Below are positions 61,484-64,000 of a stretch of DNA of 64,000 nt, one piece after another. Position numbers and translations under genes: made by a program. Source of the stretch: Aureimonas frigidaquae (GTDB taxonomy: Bacteria; Pseudomonadota; Alphaproteobacteria; Rhizobiales; Rhizobiaceae); NCBI RefSeq assembly GCF_001463905.1, contig NZ_BBWR01000002.1, positions 372,001 through 436,000 on the forward strand. Reading direction: 5' to 3'. The stretch's first letter is position 1. Each line of letters starts with the position of its first letter. The notes beneath the pieces were generated by a model. It saw nothing but the letters and a program-made list of their open reading frames with translations. It was not told the DNA's origin and did not search any database.

Positions 61484-62206
61484 ATGGCCGCGCTCGCCTT
61501 CTTGACGGAGCGCCCCATCGCCCACCGCGGCCTGCACGACGGCAACCACCGTGTGGCGGAAAACTCCATGGCGGCGTTCCGCGCCGCCCTGTCCCACGGC
61601 TTCGCCATCGAGTGCGATGTCCACATTGCGGCCGATGGCATTCCCGTCGTCTTCCACGATCACGATCTGCAGCGCATGACCGGACAGGCCGGGACCGTCG
61701 GCGCGGTCACGGCCAAGGCCCTGTCGCAAGCCCGGCTTGCCGGGACGCAGGATCATGTCCCGACGCTTCAGGAGCTTCTGTCACTGGTGGCCGGGCGCGT
61801 GCCGCTGGTGGTCGAGCTGAAGGGCTCCGACGCTGCGACCGATTCGGGCTATGCCGCGGCCCTGCGCCCCGTGCTCCAGGACTATAGCGGCCCGCTGGCC
61901 CTCATGTCCTTCGACGACTGGCTGGTGGATCAGGCGCTGACGCTCGGCCCCCCGGTCGGCCTGACGGCCGAAGGGACACGGCCCGAGCTTCTGGCGCGGC
62001 ACCGAAGCGTGTTCGAGCGGGGTTGCAGCTTCGTCTCCTACAATGTGCACCACATGCCCAACAGCTTCGTTGATTGGGTGCGCCAGGATCGCCATCTACC
62101 GGTCATCAGTTGGACGGTTCGCACGCCGGACGATGTGGAGCGCAGCCGGCGCCATGCCGACCAGATGACGTTCGAGGGGTTCACGCCGGACCCCTCCGCC
62201 GCCTGA
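61484..62206 (+). CDS. Glycerophosphodiester phosphodiesterase family protein
   Basis: This 240-residue TIM-barrel enzyme would cut glycerophosphodiesters to glycerol 3-phosphate and an alcohol. Family residues are His14-Arg15 (IAHRG), Glu26-Asn27 (AENS), Glu43 and Asp45 (IECDVH) and His58 (FHDH). The C-terminal SWTVRTPDD is also typical. It is cytoplasmic: no signal peptide is seen. No clear ribosome site precedes the ATG, so translation may be coupled to ridA 13 bp upstream; a TTG overlapping the ridA end is an alternative start. Confidence 0.9.
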   Translation: MAALAFLTERPIAHRGLHDGNHRVAENSMAAFRAALSHGFAIECDVHIAADGIPVVFHDHDLQRMTGQAGTVGAVTAKALSQARLAGTQDHVPTLQELLSLVAGRVPLVVELKGSDAATDSGYAAALRPVLQDYSGPLALMSFDDWLVDQALTLGPPVGLTAEGTRPELLARHRSVFERGCSFVSYNVHHMPNSFVDWVRQDRHLPVISWTVRTPDDVERSRRHADQMTFEGFTPDPSAA

Positions 62207-62260
62207 TCGGCGCAACGTCACTCGGGCAAGGCTGCTCCCACGACCCGCAAGGAGCACTGC

Positions 62261-63451
62261 ATGAACGCCGGAAATGGACCGACAGACGCTGCGGGCACGC
62301 TGATCCGCGCCGTGGACAGCGTGACCGCCGTGCCCTCTGAGCGATGGGACGAACTCGCCGCCGGCGCCGCCGCACGGCCGAACCCTTTCGTCAGACACGC
62401 CTTCCTGAAGGCGTTGGAGGATTCGGGTTGCGTCGGCGCCGCCGCTGGCTGGCTGGCGCAGCATCTGGTGGTCGAGGGTGACCGCGGGGTCATCGGCGTC
62501 GTACCGGCCTATCTGAAGTCCCACAGCCAGGGCGAATATGTCTTCGATCATGGCTGGGCAGACGCTTTCGAGCGCGCCGGGGGCGAGTACTATCCCAAGC
62601 TGCAGGTCGCCGCGCCCTTTACCCCGGCCATGGGGCCACGCCTCCTGGCCGGGGCAGCCGGCGCGGAGCTCAGGACGCTTCTGGCGGCCGCCGTGCGCGG
62701 CTATGTGGACCAGACGGGCGCCTCGTCTGCGCATGCGACCTTCCTGGAGGCGCAGGACCGGGAAGCCCTTGCGCAGGCCGGCTTTCTGGACCGGTCGGAC
62801 ATCCAGTTCCACTTCATGAACCGCGGTTATGCAAGTTACGAGGAATTTCTCGCAAGTCTCTCTTCCCGCAAGCGAAAGGCACTGCGCAAGGAGCGTGCGG
62901 CCAGCCTTGCCAATGGGCTGGATGTCGAATGGTTGACGGGATCGGCCATCACCGAGGAAGCGCTGGATGCCATGTTCTCCTTCTACATGGATACGGGCGG
63001 TCGCAAATGGGGACGGCCTTACCTGAACCGGCAATTCTTCGGCCTCGTCGCCGAGACGATGGGCGACCAGCTCCTGTTGATCATGGCGCGGCGCGCGGGG
63101 CGCTACATTGCCGGCGCGTTGAACTTCATCGGCGTGGACCGGCTCTACGGACGCTACTGGGGCTGCTCGGAAGACCATCCCTTCCTGCATTTCGAGCTCT
63201 GCTACCACCAGGCAATCGACTACGCGCTGGCAAAGGGCCTCGCCGTCGTGGAGGCCGGGGCGCAGGGGGAGCACAAGCTGGCGCGCGGCTACGAACCCGT
63301 CCTGACGCATTCGGCGCATTACATCGCCCATCCCGGCCTGCGGCGCGCGGTGGCCGATTATCTCACGCGCGAAAACCGCGCCATGCTTGCAGAACAGGCC
63401 GCGCTTGCCGATGCGTCCCCCTTCCGCCAGGACGGCGGCGACGGCTCTTGA
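62261..63451 (+). CDS. FemAB-like GNAT protein (peptidogalycan biosynthesis family, DUF482)
   Basis: This is a 396-residue two-lobe acyltransferase-like protein of the FemAB-related DUF482 family. Segments seen are NPFVRHAFLKALEDSGCVG at the start, KSHSQGEYVFDHGWADAF, FLASLSSRKRKALRKER in the middle, and FHFELCYHQAIDYA and EAGAQGEHKLARGYEP near the end. Biochemical function is not established; a role in cell-envelope or peptide transfer is only suggested by the FemAB relation. An AAGGAG site lies 6 bases before the ATG. It is in line with ridA, the phosphodiesterase gene and the HIT gene. Confidence 0.85.
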   Translation: MNAGNGPTDAAGTLIRAVDSVTAVPSERWDELAAGAAARPNPFVRHAFLKALEDSGCVGAAAGWLAQHLVVEGDRGVIGVVPAYLKSHSQGEYVFDHGWADAFERAGGEYYPKLQVAAPFTPAMGPRLLAGAAGAELRTLLAAAVRGYVDQTGASSAHATFLEAQDREALAQAGFLDRSDIQFHFMNRGYASYEEFLASLSSRKRKALRKERAASLANGLDVEWLTGSAITEEALDAMFSFYMDTGGRKWGRPYLNRQFFGLVAETMGDQLLLIMARRAGRYIAGALNFIGVDRLYGRYWGCSEDHPFLHFELCYHQAIDYALAKGLAVVEAGAQGEHKLARGYEPVLTHSAHYIAHPGLRRAVADYLTRENRAMLAEQAALADASPFRQDGGDGS

Positions 63452-63547
63452 GATCGGCGCCATAATCCGGCACCCATGGCACAGCCGCTTGGGCCTGAAG
63501 GCACGAGCCACACTCCGCGCGGGTCGGCGCGCGGCCGAGGAGATACG

Positions 63548-63973
63548 ATGACGAGCGCATACCAGGACGACAACATCTTCGCCAAGATCTTGCGCGGCGA
63601 GATCCCGAGCGTGCAGCTTTTCGACCTGCCGGAAGCCATCGGCATCATGGACGTGATGCCCCAATCGGCCGGCCACTGCCTCGTCATTCCCAAGGCCGCG
63701 TCACGCAATCTCCTGGATGCGCGCGACGAGGACCTCGCCCCACTGCTGCCCATCGTGGCGCGGCTTGCCCGGGCGGTGAAGACCGGCCTTCAGGCAGATG
63801 GCGTCGTGATCAGCCAGTTCAACGAAGCGCCGGCCGGCCAGACCGTGTTCCACCTCCATATCCATGTGATCCCGCACTATGACGGCGTTGCGCTCAAGCG
63901 CCATGGCGGCGCGATGGAGGATATCTCCGTGCTGTCCGAACAGGCGACGCGCATCCGCGCTGCCTTCAGATAA
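63548..63973 (+). CDS. HIT-family hydrolase
   Basis: This 141-residue histidine-triad protein has the motif HLHIHVIP with His102, His104 and His106. Family members cleave nucleoside phosphoramidates or Ap4A-like molecules. The start MTSAYQDDNIFAKILRGEIP is the typical bacterial HIT N-terminus (PKCI/HINT-like). The ATG has a GAGGAG site upstream. The last 27 bases of the window after it hold nothing recognisable. Confidence 0.95.
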   Translation: MTSAYQDDNIFAKILRGEIPSVQLFDLPEAIGIMDVMPQSAGHCLVIPKAASRNLLDARDEDLAPLLPIVARLARAVKTGLQADGVVISQFNEAPAGQTVFHLHIHVIPHYDGVALKRHGGAMEDISVLSEQATRIRAAFR

Positions 63974-64000
63974 GGCCGGCCTGCCAGGCGCCGGCCAAGA

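Overview
The window reads as a core-chromosome segment of a high-GC alphaproteobacterium, most likely of the order Hyphomicrobiales (Rhizobiales). The support is gene content and order: a dusB-ntrBC-ntrYX-trkA-hfq-hflX block, an ispDF fusion, PdhB with its own lipoyl domain, a ppiD-trpDC-moaCA-lexA block, GAAC-N7-GAAC SOS boxes, and the long rpsB-to-lpxB envelope run. The genus cannot be fixed from sequence alone; a family such as Aurantimonadaceae is only a guess. No tRNA, rRNA, CRISPR array or transposase was seen.

Layout. 1-2.4 kb: the end of a polyol-type zinc dehydrogenase, an unusual SDR, and mazG (plus strand). 2.4-13 kb: minus-strand hflX, hfq, trkA, ntrX, ntrY, ntrC, ntrB, dusB (nitrogen and redox signalling, RNA chaperone, potassium uptake, tRNA modification). 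13.2-14.9 kb: ispDF and cinA (plus). 15.3-24.6 kb: minus-strand ratA, lipA, a small membrane protein, lpdA, pdhC, pdhB, pdhA, ftsB, eno, that is, glycolysis exit, the pyruvate dehydrogenase complex and its lipoylation. 24.7-29.1 kb: a large FG-GAP/BapA-like surface protein and a glutathione transferase (plus). 30.5-34.5 kb: minus-strand kdsA, pyrG, secG, tpiA. 34.7-41 kb: plus-strand ppiD, trpD, trpC, moaC, moeA, lexA, the first five coupled by 4-bp stop/start overlaps. 40.9-43.2 kb: comEC (minus). 43.3-46.2 kb: gltX and gltA (plus). 46.5-60 kb: minus-strand rpsB, tsf, pyrH, frr, uppS, cdsA, rseP, bamA, lpxD, fabZ, lpxA, lpxI, lpxB, which links translation, undecaprenyl and phospholipid synthesis, outer-membrane protein assembly and lipid A synthesis. 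60.1-64 kb: eipB-like (minus), then ridA, a phosphodiesterase, a FemAB-like protein and a HIT protein (plus).

The most striking feature is not a gene. All three convergent gene pairs that have real space between them (cinA/ratA, GST/kdsA, gltA/lpxB) carry that space as decayed tandem copies of the flanking gene ends. At GST/kdsA there are five units of about 343 bp, one of them shortened. At cinA/ratA there are three units of about 212-221 bp. At gltA/lpxB there are two units of about 205 bp. The copies differ in age. The first two GST/kdsA units are about 93% identical to each other, yet both are far from the parent genes, so amplification recurred after decay had begun. I found no comparable copies in the same-direction or divergent gaps I read, apart from a 22-bp tandem repeat at the end of tpiA.

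Other points of note are a pair of 19-bp operator-like palindromes exactly 40 bp apart upstream of pdhA, SOS boxes before lexA, an SDR lacking all three usual catalytic residues, and an NtrX without the sigma-54 loop motif that NtrC keeps.
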